Shown here in pieces: positions 10,675 through 19,203 of a DNA stretch of 64,000 nucleotides (positions within the stretch are counted from its first letter, which is position 1; the number at the start of each line of letters is the position of its first letter). Origin of the DNA: Cellulomonas sp. WB94 (lineage in GTDB: Bacteria; Actinomycetota; Actinomycetes; Actinomycetales; Cellulomonadaceae); the NCBI RefSeq assembly GCF_003115775.1, contig NZ_QEES01000002.1:2294001-2358000 (forward strand). Direction: 5' to 3'. The position numbers were made by a program, and so were the translations under genes. A model generated the notes under the pieces. The model was not told the DNA's origin, ran no database searches, and saw only the letters and a list, made by a program, of their open reading frames with translations.

Positions 10675-11304
10675 ATGTTCACCCGCCTCCGCGACGCCTG
10701 GAGTCGATTCGCCGAGAAGCGCCCCGGCGTCGCTCAGTTCACCGTGTTCTTCGTGCTGAGCAACGGCATCACCGTGCTCCAGCTGGCACTCATGCCACTG
10801 ATCAAGTGGGGCTTCGGCAAGACCGCGCTGGTGGACACCACGTTCCAGCTCTGGCAGATCGGCTCGAACCGTGACGGGTCCGCCTACTGGGTGTTCGACT
10901 ACGCCGCGGGCGCCCTGCCGGCCGGCGGCGGCGGGCTGGCATACTTCCTGGCCGTGCAGATCACCTTGCTGATCGCGCAGGTGATCAACTTCTTCGCCCA
11001 ACGGAACATCACGTTCAAGTCGAACTCCTCGGTCGCGAAGGCCGCCACCTGGTACGCGATCGCCTACGTCCTCATCACCCTGGCCGCCGCGGCGGCGCAG
11101 GGTCTGTACAAGACGCCGATCTACGACCTGTTCATCGACACCTGGGGTCTGGGCGGCACCGGTGAGACGCTCGCGGACTTCGTCACGATGATCATCACCT
11201 CGGCCATCTCGTTCTGGGTGTTCTTCCCGATCTTCAAGGTCATCTTCACGTCCACCCCCGAGGAGTCGGTCGCCCCTGCGACCGCGGAGGTCCGCGCCTC
11301 GTGA
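10675..11304 (+). CDS. GtrA-like membrane protein
   Basis: A 209-residue protein with four predicted membrane segments and the GtrA-family signature (QFTVFFVLSNGITV near the N-terminus and INFFAQRNITF in the middle). GtrA proteins are linked to transfer of lipid-bound sugars across the membrane for surface polysaccharide modification. The ATG at 10675 follows GGAAGAGAGA, 22 bases after the GH3 stop. Its stop overlaps the start of the GT2 gene by 4 bases (GTGA), a typical GtrA/GT2 pairing that supports a joint role. Confidence 0.85.
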   Translation: MFTRLRDAWSRFAEKRPGVAQFTVFFVLSNGITVLQLALMPLIKWGFGKTALVDTTFQLWQIGSNRDGSAYWVFDYAAGALPAGGGGLAYFLAVQITLLIAQVINFFAQRNITFKSNSSVAKAATWYAIAYVLITLAAAAAQGLYKTPIYDLFIDTWGLGGTGETLADFVTMIITSAISFWVFFPIFKVIFTSTPEESVAPATAEVRAS

Positions 11305-12320
11305 ACCCCGTGCTGTCGGTCGTCGTCCCTGCCTACAACGCCGAGGCGTACCTGGCGCGCGCCCTGGACTCGATCGTCGGGTTCGGTGACGACGTCGAGA
11401 TCCTCGTGGTGGATGACGGTTCCACCGACGGCACGGCCGCCCTCGCCCAGGAGTACGTCGACCGGTCGCCCGAGCTCGTGCGGCTGCTGAGCAAGCCGAA
11501 CGGCGGGCACGGGTCGGCGATCAACACCGGCCTGGACCACGCCCGCGGCGAGTACCTCAAGGTCGTGGACGCGGACGACTGGCTGGACGCCGACGCGTTC
11601 ACCCAGGTGCTCGACGCGCTGCGCGGATTCGCGGCGGGCGGCCGCGAGGTCGACATGCTCGTGTCGAACTTCGTCTACGAGAAGGTCGGCAAGAAGAACA
11701 AGACCGTCGTCCGGTACACCGGGGCGCTGCCGCGGGACCGGGTGCTCACCTGGTCCCAGACCCGGCACTTCGCCAAGCGGCAGTACCTGATGATGCACGC
11801 CCTGACGTACCGGACCGACGTCCTGCGGCGGGCCGGCCTGCGGCTGCCGGAGCACACGTTCTACGTCGACAACCTCTACGCCCTGGTACCGCTGGCCCAC
11901 GTGCACACGCTGTACTACCTGGACGTCGACCTCTACCGGTACTTCATCGGGCGGGCGGACCAGTCGGTGCAGGAGGCCGTCATGCTGCGGCGCCTGGACC
12001 AGCAGCTGCGCGTGAACTGGCTGATGCTCGAGCACGTATCGCGCAACAGGGTCGACGACCGACGCCTGCGCGGGTACCTGCTGCACTACCTGGAGATCAC
12101 GTGCGCGGTGTCCTCCATCCTGCTGATCCGTGCGGGCACCCGGTCGTCGCTGGCCGAGAAGGACCGCCTCTGGTCCGAGCTGCGGCGCCAGGACCCCTGG
12201 CTCTACAGCAAGGTCCGCTGGACCGCGCTCGGCCAGGTCTCCAACCTGCCCGGCCCGGCGGGACGTCGGGTGTCCGTGCTGGCGTACCGGGTCGCGCAGC
12301 GCGCCATCGGCTTCAGCTGA
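11301..12320 (+). CDS. Family 2 glycosyltransferase
   Basis: The 339-residue protein has the GT-A fold motifs of GT2 enzymes: LSVVVPAYNAE at the N-terminus, VVDDGSTDG near residue 35, KPNGGHGSAINTGL near 65, and the metal-binding DADDW near 92. No transmembrane segment is evident, so it probably acts at the inner face of the membrane on a lipid carrier. Translational coupling with the GtrA-like gene suggests that it loads a sugar that GtrA helps to flip. The donor and acceptor are unknown. Confidence 0.88.
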   Translation: MNPVLSVVVPAYNAEAYLARALDSIVGFGDDVEILVVDDGSTDGTAALAQEYVDRSPELVRLLSKPNGGHGSAINTGLDHARGEYLKVVDADDWLDADAFTQVLDALRGFAAGGREVDMLVSNFVYEKVGKKNKTVVRYTGALPRDRVLTWSQTRHFAKRQYLMMHALTYRTDVLRRAGLRLPEHTFYVDNLYALVPLAHVHTLYYLDVDLYRYFIGRADQSVQEAVMLRRLDQQLRVNWLMLEHVSRNRVDDRRLRGYLLHYLEITCAVSSILLIRAGTRSSLAEKDRLWSELRRQDPWLYSKVRWTALGQVSNLPGPAGRRVSVLAYRVAQRAIGFS

Positions 12321-12422
12321 CGCCTCGCGCCTCGCGCGCGTCGTCCAGTGGTGCTCTCTGCATCAACCTCGAGTGGCATCACCGACCGGACATCGCACGA
12401 ACGCGCATCCGGTGGCGGGCGG

Positions 12423-13037
12423 TCATTCCTGCGGACCAGGCGCCGGAGCGCTCTGGGTGGCCTGGTGAGCAGCGCGCTCGAGCCGGTCGCGGTAGTCGGC
12501 CCACCACGCCTCGTCGACCGGCGGAAGGTTGTCGTTGTCCGCACGAAGCCCGACCTTGCCGTCGATGAGCTCGCGCACGATGTCGGCGTGCCCCGCATGC
12601 CTGTTGGTCTCGGCGACCATGTGAACGAGCATTCGGTGCAGCGTCACCTCGTTCCGCTCGGCCGGCCACCAGGGCACGTGTCCCACGGCCTCGAGGTCCA
12701 GCGCAGCGATCGTGGCGTCGGAGTGCACCCAGACGCGGTGATAGAGGGCGACCACGTCGGCCCGTGACTGCTCTGCCGTCGCCCACATGTCGGCGTTCGG
12801 CTCGGCGTCGGCCGCGAACCAGGGGAGGGGTTCGTCGGACGGGCGCCCGAACGTCTCGCCGAAGTACCCGAGCTCGACGCTCGCCACGTGCTTGACGAGT
12901 CCGAGCAGGTTGGTGCCGGTCGGGGTGAGCGGGCGGCGGACGTCGTACTCAGGCAGGCCGTCGAGCTTCCACAGCAGCGCCTCGCGCGCAGCCTGCAGGT
13001 ACCGGTGGAGCTCGGCCTTCGGTTCAGGTGGGGGCAT
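12423..13037 (-). CDS. DinB/DUF664 family protein (probable thiol-linked enzyme)
   Basis: This 204-residue helical-bundle protein carries conserved histidines at VKHVASVELGYFG and HMVAETNRHAGHADIVRE, typical of actinobacterial DUF664/DinB-like proteins related to mycothiol-dependent transferases. The ATG at 13037 follows GAGAGG. It faces the convergent GT2 gene across about 100 bases with no clear terminator and diverges from the transporter. A mycothiol-dependent reaction is a family-level inference; the substrate is unknown. Confidence 0.8.
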   Translation of the reverse strand: MPPPEPKAELHRYLQAAREALLWKLDGLPEYDVRRPLTPTGTNLLGLVKHVASVELGYFGETFGRPSDEPLPWFAADAEPNADMWATAEQSRADVVALYHRVWVHSDATIAALDLEAVGHVPWWPAERNEVTLHRMLVHMVAETNRHAGHADIVRELIDGKVGLRADNDNLPPVDEAWWADYRDRLERAAHQATQSAPAPGPQE

Positions 13038-13189
13038 GGAAGACAACCTCTCATCGACCGCCCACGACCGCTCTCCGCACGCGCACGCCGCAAGTCCTCG
13101 CTCCGCCTTGCCCACCGCGTTGTGCTCGTCGGTTGCGGCGAGTGGGATGCACAGCGTGGCCCGGGGACGACCGTACGAGTCTTGGATCC

Positions 13190-13219
13190 CGATGACCGTC
13201 AGTCAAGACCAGGTCATCG
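13190..13219. repeat. 8-bp inverted repeat upstream of DinB-like and transporter genes
   Basis: CGATGACC (13190-13197) and GGTCATCG (13212-13219) are perfect inverted arms separated by 14 bases, in the 440-base gap between the divergent DinB-like and peptide-transporter genes. It could be an operator or a weak hairpin; nothing shows which. Confidence 0.35.
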
Positions 13220-13285
13220 TGATATGAGGGGCGCGCATGCAGGTCACCGCATGTTTCCGGCAGGTTTCCCAGATGGACGTCTCGT

Positions 13286-13309
13286 ATACTGGACGCTACT
13301 GTCCAGTAT
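13286..13309. promoter_or_regulatory. Operator-like inverted repeat overlapping the -10 of transporter 1
   Basis: ATACTGGAC and GTCCAGTAT are perfect 9-bp arms around a 6-base spacer. The left arm overlaps a -10-like TATACT at 13285-13290. The block 13279-13345 is nearly identical to 19195-19260 ahead of the second transporter, including a CGATC-N6-CGATC pair just downstream. Conservation beyond the core promoter implies binding by a shared regulator, or an RNA element at the transcript start. The regulator is not encoded in the window as far as I can tell. Confidence 0.6.
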
Positions 13310-13388
13310 CGATCATGTAACGATCCGAGGCCGGTGCCGGACTTCCATCGAATGTCCGGTACGTGCTCGCTAACGTTGAAACCAACCT

Positions 13389-13481
13389 ATGGCGCACATC
13401 GGTGCTCGCTCGGACGTCGGCCGGACGCTCGGCCGACGATCCACTGCCCGGTGCGTTCCGAATTCCCAGGAGGAACATTGA
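13389..13481 (+). CDS. Putative 30-codon leader ORF coupled to peptide-binding protein 1
   Basis: An ATG at 13389 opens a 30-codon frame rich in Arg with one Cys (position 22). Its TGA overlaps the TTG start of the following gene (TTGA), and the downstream SD (AGGAGGA) lies inside its last codons. A TAACGT box is 12 bases ahead of the ATG. The second transporter has a matching ORF with the same ATGGCGC opening. Short open frames are common by chance at this GC content, so expression needs proof. Confidence 0.4.
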   Translation: MAHIGARSDVGRTLGRRSTARCVPNSQEEH

Positions 13482-15118
13482 AGATCAGGCGAATTGGTGG
13501 CCTCGTGGCCGGCCTCGCAGTCGGCGCACTGGCGCTCGCGGCCTGCAGCGGCGGCGGCACCACGGCATCTCCCAGCACCGCGGCGACGACCGAGGCCGCG
13601 TCGAGCACCGGCATCGTGAGCGCCTGGGGCAGCGAGCCGCAGAACCCGCTCATCCCGACCAACACCAACGAGGTCGGCGGCGGCAAGATCGAGGACCTGA
13701 TCTTCGCAGGTCTCGTGTACTACGACGCCAAGGGCGCCCCTCACAACGACGCCGCCGAGTCGATCGAGACGACCGACTCGCAGAACTACACCATCAAGAT
13801 CAAGTCGGGCCAGAAGTTCACGAACGGTGAGCCTGTCACGGCGAAGAACTTCGTGGACGCCTGGAACTACGGGGCGAAGCTCAGCAACGCCCAGCTGTCC
13901 AGCTACTTCTTCGAGGGCATCGAGGGCTTCAGCTACGACGCCGACACGGAGCTCACGGGCCTCGTTGTCGTCGACGACACGACCTTCACGGTCAAGCTCA
14001 AGCAGCCCGAGGCGGACTTCCCGCTGCGGCTCGGCTACTCGGCGTTCTACCCGATGCCCGCCGAGGCGCTCGTGAGCGCGGAGTCGGTCACGCAGTACGG
14101 CGAGCACCCGATCGGCAACGGCCCGTACAAGGTCGAGTCGGACACGGCGTGGAACCACAATGTCAGCATCGACCTGATCCCGAACCCGGACTACACGGGT
14201 GACCGCAAGGCGCAGAACGGTGGCGTGTCGATCAAGTTCTACACGACCGTCGAGGCCGCCTACCAGGACCTGCTCTCCGGGCAGCTCGACGTGCTCGACA
14301 GCGTCCCGAACAGCGCCTACGCGACCTACAAGACCGACCTCGGTGACCGCGCGATCAACCAGCCGGCTGCGATCTTCCAGTCGTTCACGATCCCGCAGAA
14401 CCTCGAGCACTTCACCGGCGCCGAGGGCAACCTCCGCCGCCAGGCGATCTCGATGTCGATCAACCGCCAGGAAGTCACCGACGCGATCTTCCAGGGCACC
14501 CGCACGCCGGCCAAGGACTTCACGTCCCCGGTCATCGCGGGCTGGTCGGAGACCATCAAGGGCTCCGAGGTGCTGGACTACAACGCGGACGAGGCCAAGA
14601 AGCTCTGGGCCGAGGCTGACGCCATCGCGCCGTGGTCGGGCACGTTCACGATCGGGTACAACGCCGACGGCGGCCACCAGGCCTGGGTCGACGCGGTGAC
14701 CAACAGCATCAAGAACACCCTCGGCATCGACGCGGCCGGTCAGAGCTACCCGACGTTCAAGGCCCTGCGTGCCGACGTCACTGCTCGCACCATCAAGGGC
14801 GCGTTCCGGAGCGGTTGGCAGGCGGACTACCCGTCGCTGTACAACTTCCTCGGCCCGCTCTACGGTACGGGCGCCGGCTCGAACGACGGCGACTACACGA
14901 ACCCGAAGGTTGACGACCTGCTGAAGCAGGGCCAGGCAGCCAGCTCGGTCGACGCCGCGAACAAGGTCTTCGACCAGGTCCAGGAGATCCTGTTCCAGGA
15001 CCTCCCGGCCATCCCCCTGTGGTACTCGAACGTGACCGGCGGCTCCGCCGAGACGGTCAGCAACGTCGAGTTCGGGTGGAACAGCGTCCCGCTGCTCTAC
15101 CAGGTCCACAAGAGCTGA
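13478..15118 (+). CDS. ABC transporter substrate-binding lipoprotein, peptide family (SBP_bac_5)
   Basis: A 546-residue extracytoplasmic binding protein for the transporter encoded just downstream. The TTG at 13478 is chosen because AGGAGGA precedes it and the frame then gives KIRR, a hydrophobic stretch and lipobox ALAAC (Cys23). The mature part follows the OppA/DppA pattern: GSEPQNPLIP near the N-terminus, SGQKFTNGEPVTAKNFVDAW, and YGEHPIGNGPYKV. Ligand is probably an oligopeptide. An identical start region precedes the second binding-protein gene. A strong hairpin follows, separating it from the permease genes. Confidence 0.93.
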   Translation: MKIRRIGGLVAGLAVGALALAACSGGGTTASPSTAATTEAASSTGIVSAWGSEPQNPLIPTNTNEVGGGKIEDLIFAGLVYYDAKGAPHNDAAESIETTDSQNYTIKIKSGQKFTNGEPVTAKNFVDAWNYGAKLSNAQLSSYFFEGIEGFSYDADTELTGLVVVDDTTFTVKLKQPEADFPLRLGYSAFYPMPAEALVSAESVTQYGEHPIGNGPYKVESDTAWNHNVSIDLIPNPDYTGDRKAQNGGVSIKFYTTVEAAYQDLLSGQLDVLDSVPNSAYATYKTDLGDRAINQPAAIFQSFTIPQNLEHFTGAEGNLRRQAISMSINRQEVTDAIFQGTRTPAKDFTSPVIAGWSETIKGSEVLDYNADEAKKLWAEADAIAPWSGTFTIGYNADGGHQAWVDAVTNSIKNTLGIDAAGQSYPTFKALRADVTARTIKGAFRSGWQADYPSLYNFLGPLYGTGAGSNDGDYTNPKVDDLLKQGQAASSVDAANKVFDQVQEILFQDLPAIPLWYSNVTGGSAETVSNVEFGWNSVPLLYQVHKS

Positions 15119-15135
15119 CCTTGCAGTGACGAGAC

Positions 15136-15163
15136 GGGGTGGGGACCCGCGGGTCCCCACCCC
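15136..15163 (+). terminator. Hairpin between binding protein 1 and permease genes
   Basis: GGGGTGGGGACCC and GGGTCCCCACCCC form a perfect 13-bp stem with a 2-base loop, followed by TTCT, 17 bases after the stop. It is likely a partial terminator or a 3' stabiliser that raises binding-protein transcripts over permease transcripts. Confidence 0.65.
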
Positions 15164-15262
15164 TTCTCATGTCCCGAGTCGTCGTCAGCCGTCGGCTCAG
15201 ACTAAAGTGGCCCGCCGTCGCCCCTTGTCGGCGCGCCCCTATCCATTCGAGGAGGAGACCTG

Positions 15263-16189
15263 ATGGCCTGGTACGTCGGGCGCAGGCTCTTGCAGATGGT
15301 CCCGGTCTTCTTCGGGGCGACGCTGCTCATCTATTTCATGGTCTTCGCGCTGCCTGGCGACCCGATCGTCGCGCTCGGCGGGGACCGCGGGCTGAACCCT
15401 GCGGTCGTCGAGCAGCTCCGGGCGCACTACCACCTGGACCAGCCGTTCCTGACGCAGTACGTGCTCTTCCTCAAGGGGCTGCTGCACTGGGACTTCGGCA
15501 CGGCCTTCAACGGTCGGCCGGTCCGGGACCTCATCGCCACGGCCTACCCGGTGACCATCAGGCTCGCGTTTCTGGCGCTGGCCTTCGAGGCGTTCTTCGG
15601 GATCGTCGTCGGCCTGATCGCCGGTCTGCGCAAGGGCGGCATCTTCGACGCGACTTTCCTGCTGGTCAGCCTCGCCGTCATCGCCGTCCCCGTCTTCGTG
15701 ATCGGGTTCGTCATGCAGTTCGTCGTCGGCGTCAAGCTGGGCTGGCTGCCGACGACCGTCGGCGGGAACGTGTCGCTGCGGACTCTGCTCATGCCCGCGA
15801 TCGTGCTGGGATCGGTGTCCTTCGCCTACGTGCTCAGACTCACCCGGACGTCGGTCGCGGAGAACATGAGCGCGGACTTCGTCCGGACCGCGACGGCGAA
15901 GGGGCTGTCCCGCAGCCGGGTCATCACGGTCCACGTGCTGCGCAACTCGCTGATCCCGGTGGTGACGTTCCTCGGTGCGGACCTGGGTGGTCTGATGGGC
16001 GGCGCGATCATCACCGAGGGCATCTTCAACGTGCCGGGCGTCGGCCAGGCGCTGTACCGCGCGATCCAGCAGTCGGAGGCGCCGACGGTCGTGTCCCTGG
16101 TCACGGTGCTCGTCATCGTCTACATCGTCGCCAACCTGCTCGTGGACCTCTTGTATGCGGTCCTTGACCCGAGGATCCGCTATGTCTGA
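15263..16189 (+). CDS. Peptide ABC transporter permease, DppB-like
   Basis: The 308-residue protein has an N-terminal helix (MAWYVGRRLLQMVPVFFG) and about six membrane segments. The EAA loop, which docks with the ATPase, reads VRTATAKGLSRSRVITVHVLRNSLIPV, and PGVGQALYRAI follows, as in DppB. GAGGAG precedes the ATG. It forms one half of the transmembrane channel with the next gene, which overlaps it by 8 bases. Assignment to the peptide/nickel family is firm; exact substrate unknown. Confidence 0.92.
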   Translation: MAWYVGRRLLQMVPVFFGATLLIYFMVFALPGDPIVALGGDRGLNPAVVEQLRAHYHLDQPFLTQYVLFLKGLLHWDFGTAFNGRPVRDLIATAYPVTIRLAFLALAFEAFFGIVVGLIAGLRKGGIFDATFLLVSLAVIAVPVFVIGFVMQFVVGVKLGWLPTTVGGNVSLRTLLMPAIVLGSVSFAYVLRLTRTSVAENMSADFVRTATAKGLSRSRVITVHVLRNSLIPVVTFLGADLGGLMGGAIITEGIFNVPGVGQALYRAIQQSEAPTVVSLVTVLVIVYIVANLLVDLLYAVLDPRIRYV

Positions 16190-17126
16190 CGTCGCCCGTA
16201 CCGATCAGGCCCACTTCTTCGCGCAGCTCGACGTGGCGCTGGACGCCGTCGACAGCGTCGACGAGAGCGCGCCCCCAGCGAGCCTGTGGCACGACGCGTG
16301 GCAGACGCTGCGCACGCGGCCGATCTTCTGGGTCTCGGCCGTGCTCATCCTGCTCGTCGTCGTCGTGGCGGCCTTCCCCCGGTTGTTCACGAGCGTGAAC
16401 CCGGCGTTCTGCGAGCTGAAGCACAGCCTCGGCCCGGCGACGGGCGGTCACCCGTTCGGGTACGACTTCCAGGGGTGCGACGTGTACTCGCGGGTCATCT
16501 ACGGCGCTCGCGCGTCGGTGACGGTCGGCGTCCTGACCACGATCGCGGTGGTCGTGCTCGGCGGCATCGTCGGGGCACTGGCCGGGTTCTACGGCAAGTG
16601 GTTCGACGCGCTGCTGTCCCGGGTCACCGACATCTTCTTCGCCATCCCGCTGGTGCTGGCCGCCATCGTCGTCATGCAGGTCTTCAGCACGAAGCGCACG
16701 GTCGTCACCGTGGTCCTCGTGCTGAGCGTGTTCGGCTGGCCGCAGATCGCGCGCATCACGCGCGGCGCCGTGATGTCGGTCAAGAACGCCGACTTCATCA
16801 CGGCGGCGACCGCGCTCGGCGCATCCCGGCTCCGCAACCTGGTCCAGCACGTCCTGCCGAACGCCGCCGCGCCGATCATCGTCACGGCGACGGTGTCGCT
16901 CGGAACCTTCATCGTGGCTGAGGCCACGCTCTCGTTCCTCGGGATCGGGCTGCCGGGCACCGTCATGTCGTGGGGGGCGGACATCTCGCACGCGCAGTCG
17001 TCGATCCGCACGCAGCCGTCGGTGCTGTTCTACCCGGCCGGGGCGCTCGCGCTGACCGTGCTCAGCTTCATCATGATGGGCGACGCCGTGCGCGACGCCC
17101 TCGACCCGAAGGCGCGGACGCGATGA
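16182..17126 (+). CDS. Peptide ABC transporter permease, DppC-like
   Basis: The 314-residue partner permease has a cytoplasmic N-terminus of about 50 residues, then membrane segments and an EAA loop (FITAATALGASRLRNLVQHVLPN), followed by ATLSFLGIGLPG and the family C-terminus ALDPKARTR. The start at 16182 overlaps the DppB-like stop, and its own stop overlaps the ATPase start (ATGA), so the genes are translationally coupled. The extracytoplasmic loop contains two cysteines (NPAFCELK and FQGCDVYSR), as in several actinobacterial DppC proteins. Confidence 0.92.
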   Translation: MSDVARTDQAHFFAQLDVALDAVDSVDESAPPASLWHDAWQTLRTRPIFWVSAVLILLVVVVAAFPRLFTSVNPAFCELKHSLGPATGGHPFGYDFQGCDVYSRVIYGARASVTVGVLTTIAVVVLGGIVGALAGFYGKWFDALLSRVTDIFFAIPLVLAAIVVMQVFSTKRTVVTVVLVLSVFGWPQIARITRGAVMSVKNADFITAATALGASRLRNLVQHVLPNAAAPIIVTATVSLGTFIVAEATLSFLGIGLPGTVMSWGADISHAQSSIRTQPSVLFYPAGALALTVLSFIMMGDAVRDALDPKARTR

Positions 17127-19147
17127 CGGACTCCCTCACCACACCGGCCTCTGTCGTCCCGCAGCACCACAGGCACGGCGATGCGCCGCTGCTCGCCGTG
17201 CGCGACCTCGAGGTCTCCTTCCAGACCGCCGGCGGCACCGTGCGCGCCGTCCGCGGCGCCGACCTGACGATCTACCCCGGCCAGACCGTGGCGATCGTCG
17301 GCGAGTCGGGCTCGGGCAAGTCGACCCTCGCGCACGCGATCATCGACCTGCTGCCCGGCACCGGGAAGGTCACCGGCGGCTCGATCCTGTTCAACGGCAC
17401 CGAGGTGACCAAGGCGAGCAAGCGCGAGATCGTCGCGCTGCGCGGCCAGCAGATCGGCCTCGTCCCGCAGGACCCGATGTCGAACCTCAACCCGGTGTGG
17501 AAGATCGGCTACCAGGTCAAGGAAGCCCTCAAGGCGAACCACGTCGACGTCAGCCGGGCGACGCGGAACTCGCTCACCGAGGCGCTCATCACCGACGAGG
17601 CGATGGTCGAGGTCGGCGGTAACGGCGACGACCTGTACCTGGGCCGCAAGGCGAAGAAGGTGCTGCTCGCCGCGCTCCGCACCGCCCTGACCGGCGCGCG
17701 GGGGGCTGACCAGGCGCAGTCTGCGGTCGACGCGGCCTCGGAGGCGCTCGTCGTCGGCGCGACGACCCGCAGCCAGGTCGTCGCGATCCTCAGCGCAGCG
17801 GGGCTCCCCGACGCCGCGGAGAAGGTCCGCGCGACCGTCAAGGGCTCGGATGCGACCGACCGGGTCGCGGGGCTGCTCAGCGAGGCGGGACTCGTGGACG
17901 CCGAGCGGCGCGCCACGCAGTACCCGCACGAGTTCTCCGGCGGCATGCGCCAGCGCGCGCTCATCGCGATCGCTCTCGCCGCCCGGCCGCAGCTGCTGAT
18001 CGCCGACGAGCCGACGTCGGCCCTCGACGTCACCGTGCAGCGCCGGATCCTCGACCACCTGCAGGGCCTCACCGAGGAGCTCGGGACGGCTGTCCTGTTC
18101 ATCACGCACGACCTCGGCCTCGCAGCCGAGCGCGCGGAGCACCTCGTCGTGATGTACCGCGGCAAGGTCGTCGAGTCCGGGCCCGCCCGGCAGATCCTCG
18201 CGGCCCCCCGGCACCCGTACACGCAGCGTCTCGTGGCGTCCGCACCGTCGCTCGCGTCGCGGCGCATCCAGAGTGCCAAGGCCGCCGGTGTCGAGGCGAC
18301 CGAGCTGCTCGCCCAGACCGGGGGCGACGGTGTCAGCACCGCGCGCGCCGAGGTGCTGCGCGTCGAGAACCTCACCCGGGTCTTCCAGCTGCGCGGCGCG
18401 CGGCCGGGGTCGCACACCGATTTCAAGGCCGTCGACGACGTGTCCTTCCGGCTGCGGGCCGGTACGACCCTCGCGCTCGTGGGGGAGTCCGGCTCGGGCA
18501 AGTCCACGGTCGCGAACATCGTGCTGAACCTGCTCGACCCCACGTCGGGCAAGGTGTTCTTCGACGGCACCGACATGAGCACGCTCGGTCGCAAGGAGCT
18601 GTTCGCGTTCCGTCGCCGGGTCCAGCCGATCTTCCAGAACCCGTACGGCTCGCTCGACCCCATGTACTCGATCTTCCGGACCATCGAGGAGCCGCTGCGG
18701 ACGCACCGCATCGGCAACAAGGTCTCCCGGGAGAAGAAGGTCCGTGAGCTCCTCGACATGGTCGCCCTGCCGCAGGCGACCCTGCGGCGGTACCCGAACG
18801 AGCTGTCGGGCGGTCAGCGGCAGCGCATCGCCGTCGCGCGTGCGCTGGCGCTCGAGCCTGAGGTGATCGTCTGCGACGAGGCCGTCTCGGCGCTCGACGT
18901 GCTGGTGCAGGCGCAGATCCTCACACTGCTCAACGACCTGCAGGCCGAGCTCGGGCTGAGCTACCTGTTCATCACGCACGACCTCGCTGTCGTGCGCCAG
19001 ATCGCCGACGAGGTCTGCGTCATGAAGTCGGGGCAGATCGTCGAGCAGGCGACGACGGACGAGGTGTTCGACCACCCGCAGCAGGACTACACGCGTGAGC
19101 TGCTCGAGGCGATCCCTGGCGCGAAGCTCGACATCTTCGGGGTGTGA
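17123..19147 (+). CDS. Peptide ABC transporter ATPase, fused DppD-DppF type, with insertion in domain 1
   Basis: The 674-residue protein carries two nucleotide-binding domains. Domain 1 has Walker A GESGSGKST (about residue 60), Q-loop GLVPQDPMS (about 113), signature FSGGMRQRA (about 272) and Walker B LLIADEPTS. Domain 2 repeats the set: GESGSGKST, IFQNPYGSLDP, LSGGQRQRI, VIVCDEAVS. In domain 1 about 155 residues separate Q-loop and signature, roughly 90 more than usual; the extra segment is Ala-rich and charged. Domain 2 Walker B ends CDEAVS rather than the usual DEPTS, as in some DppF proteins. It energises the permeases upstream. Confidence 0.92.
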   Translation: MTDSLTTPASVVPQHHRHGDAPLLAVRDLEVSFQTAGGTVRAVRGADLTIYPGQTVAIVGESGSGKSTLAHAIIDLLPGTGKVTGGSILFNGTEVTKASKREIVALRGQQIGLVPQDPMSNLNPVWKIGYQVKEALKANHVDVSRATRNSLTEALITDEAMVEVGGNGDDLYLGRKAKKVLLAALRTALTGARGADQAQSAVDAASEALVVGATTRSQVVAILSAAGLPDAAEKVRATVKGSDATDRVAGLLSEAGLVDAERRATQYPHEFSGGMRQRALIAIALAARPQLLIADEPTSALDVTVQRRILDHLQGLTEELGTAVLFITHDLGLAAERAEHLVVMYRGKVVESGPARQILAAPRHPYTQRLVASAPSLASRRIQSAKAAGVEATELLAQTGGDGVSTARAEVLRVENLTRVFQLRGARPGSHTDFKAVDDVSFRLRAGTTLALVGESGSGKSTVANIVLNLLDPTSGKVFFDGTDMSTLGRKELFAFRRRVQPIFQNPYGSLDPMYSIFRTIEEPLRTHRIGNKVSREKKVRELLDMVALPQATLRRYPNELSGGQRQRIAVARALALEPEVIVCDEAVSALDVLVQAQILTLLNDLQAELGLSYLFITHDLAVVRQIADEVCVMKSGQIVEQATTDEVFDHPQQDYTRELLEAIPGAKLDIFGV

Positions 19148-19153
19148 CGACCC

Positions 19154-19168
19154 CCGGGCGCGGCCCGG
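19154..19168 (+). terminator. Weak hairpin after transporter 1
   Basis: CCGGGC and GCCCGG flank a 3-base loop 7 bases after the ATPase stop. The stem is short, so termination here is uncertain, but it is the only hairpin I see before the second transporter promoter. Confidence 0.35.
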
Positions 19169-19203
19169 ATGTTTCCTGCCTGTGACGCAATTGCGCATCT
19201 CGT

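Noticed and set aside
12321-12422. tRNA or small RNA in the gap after the GT2 gene
   Set aside because: No cloverleaf, CCA-end or convincing hairpin could be seen; the gap seems to hold no feature.
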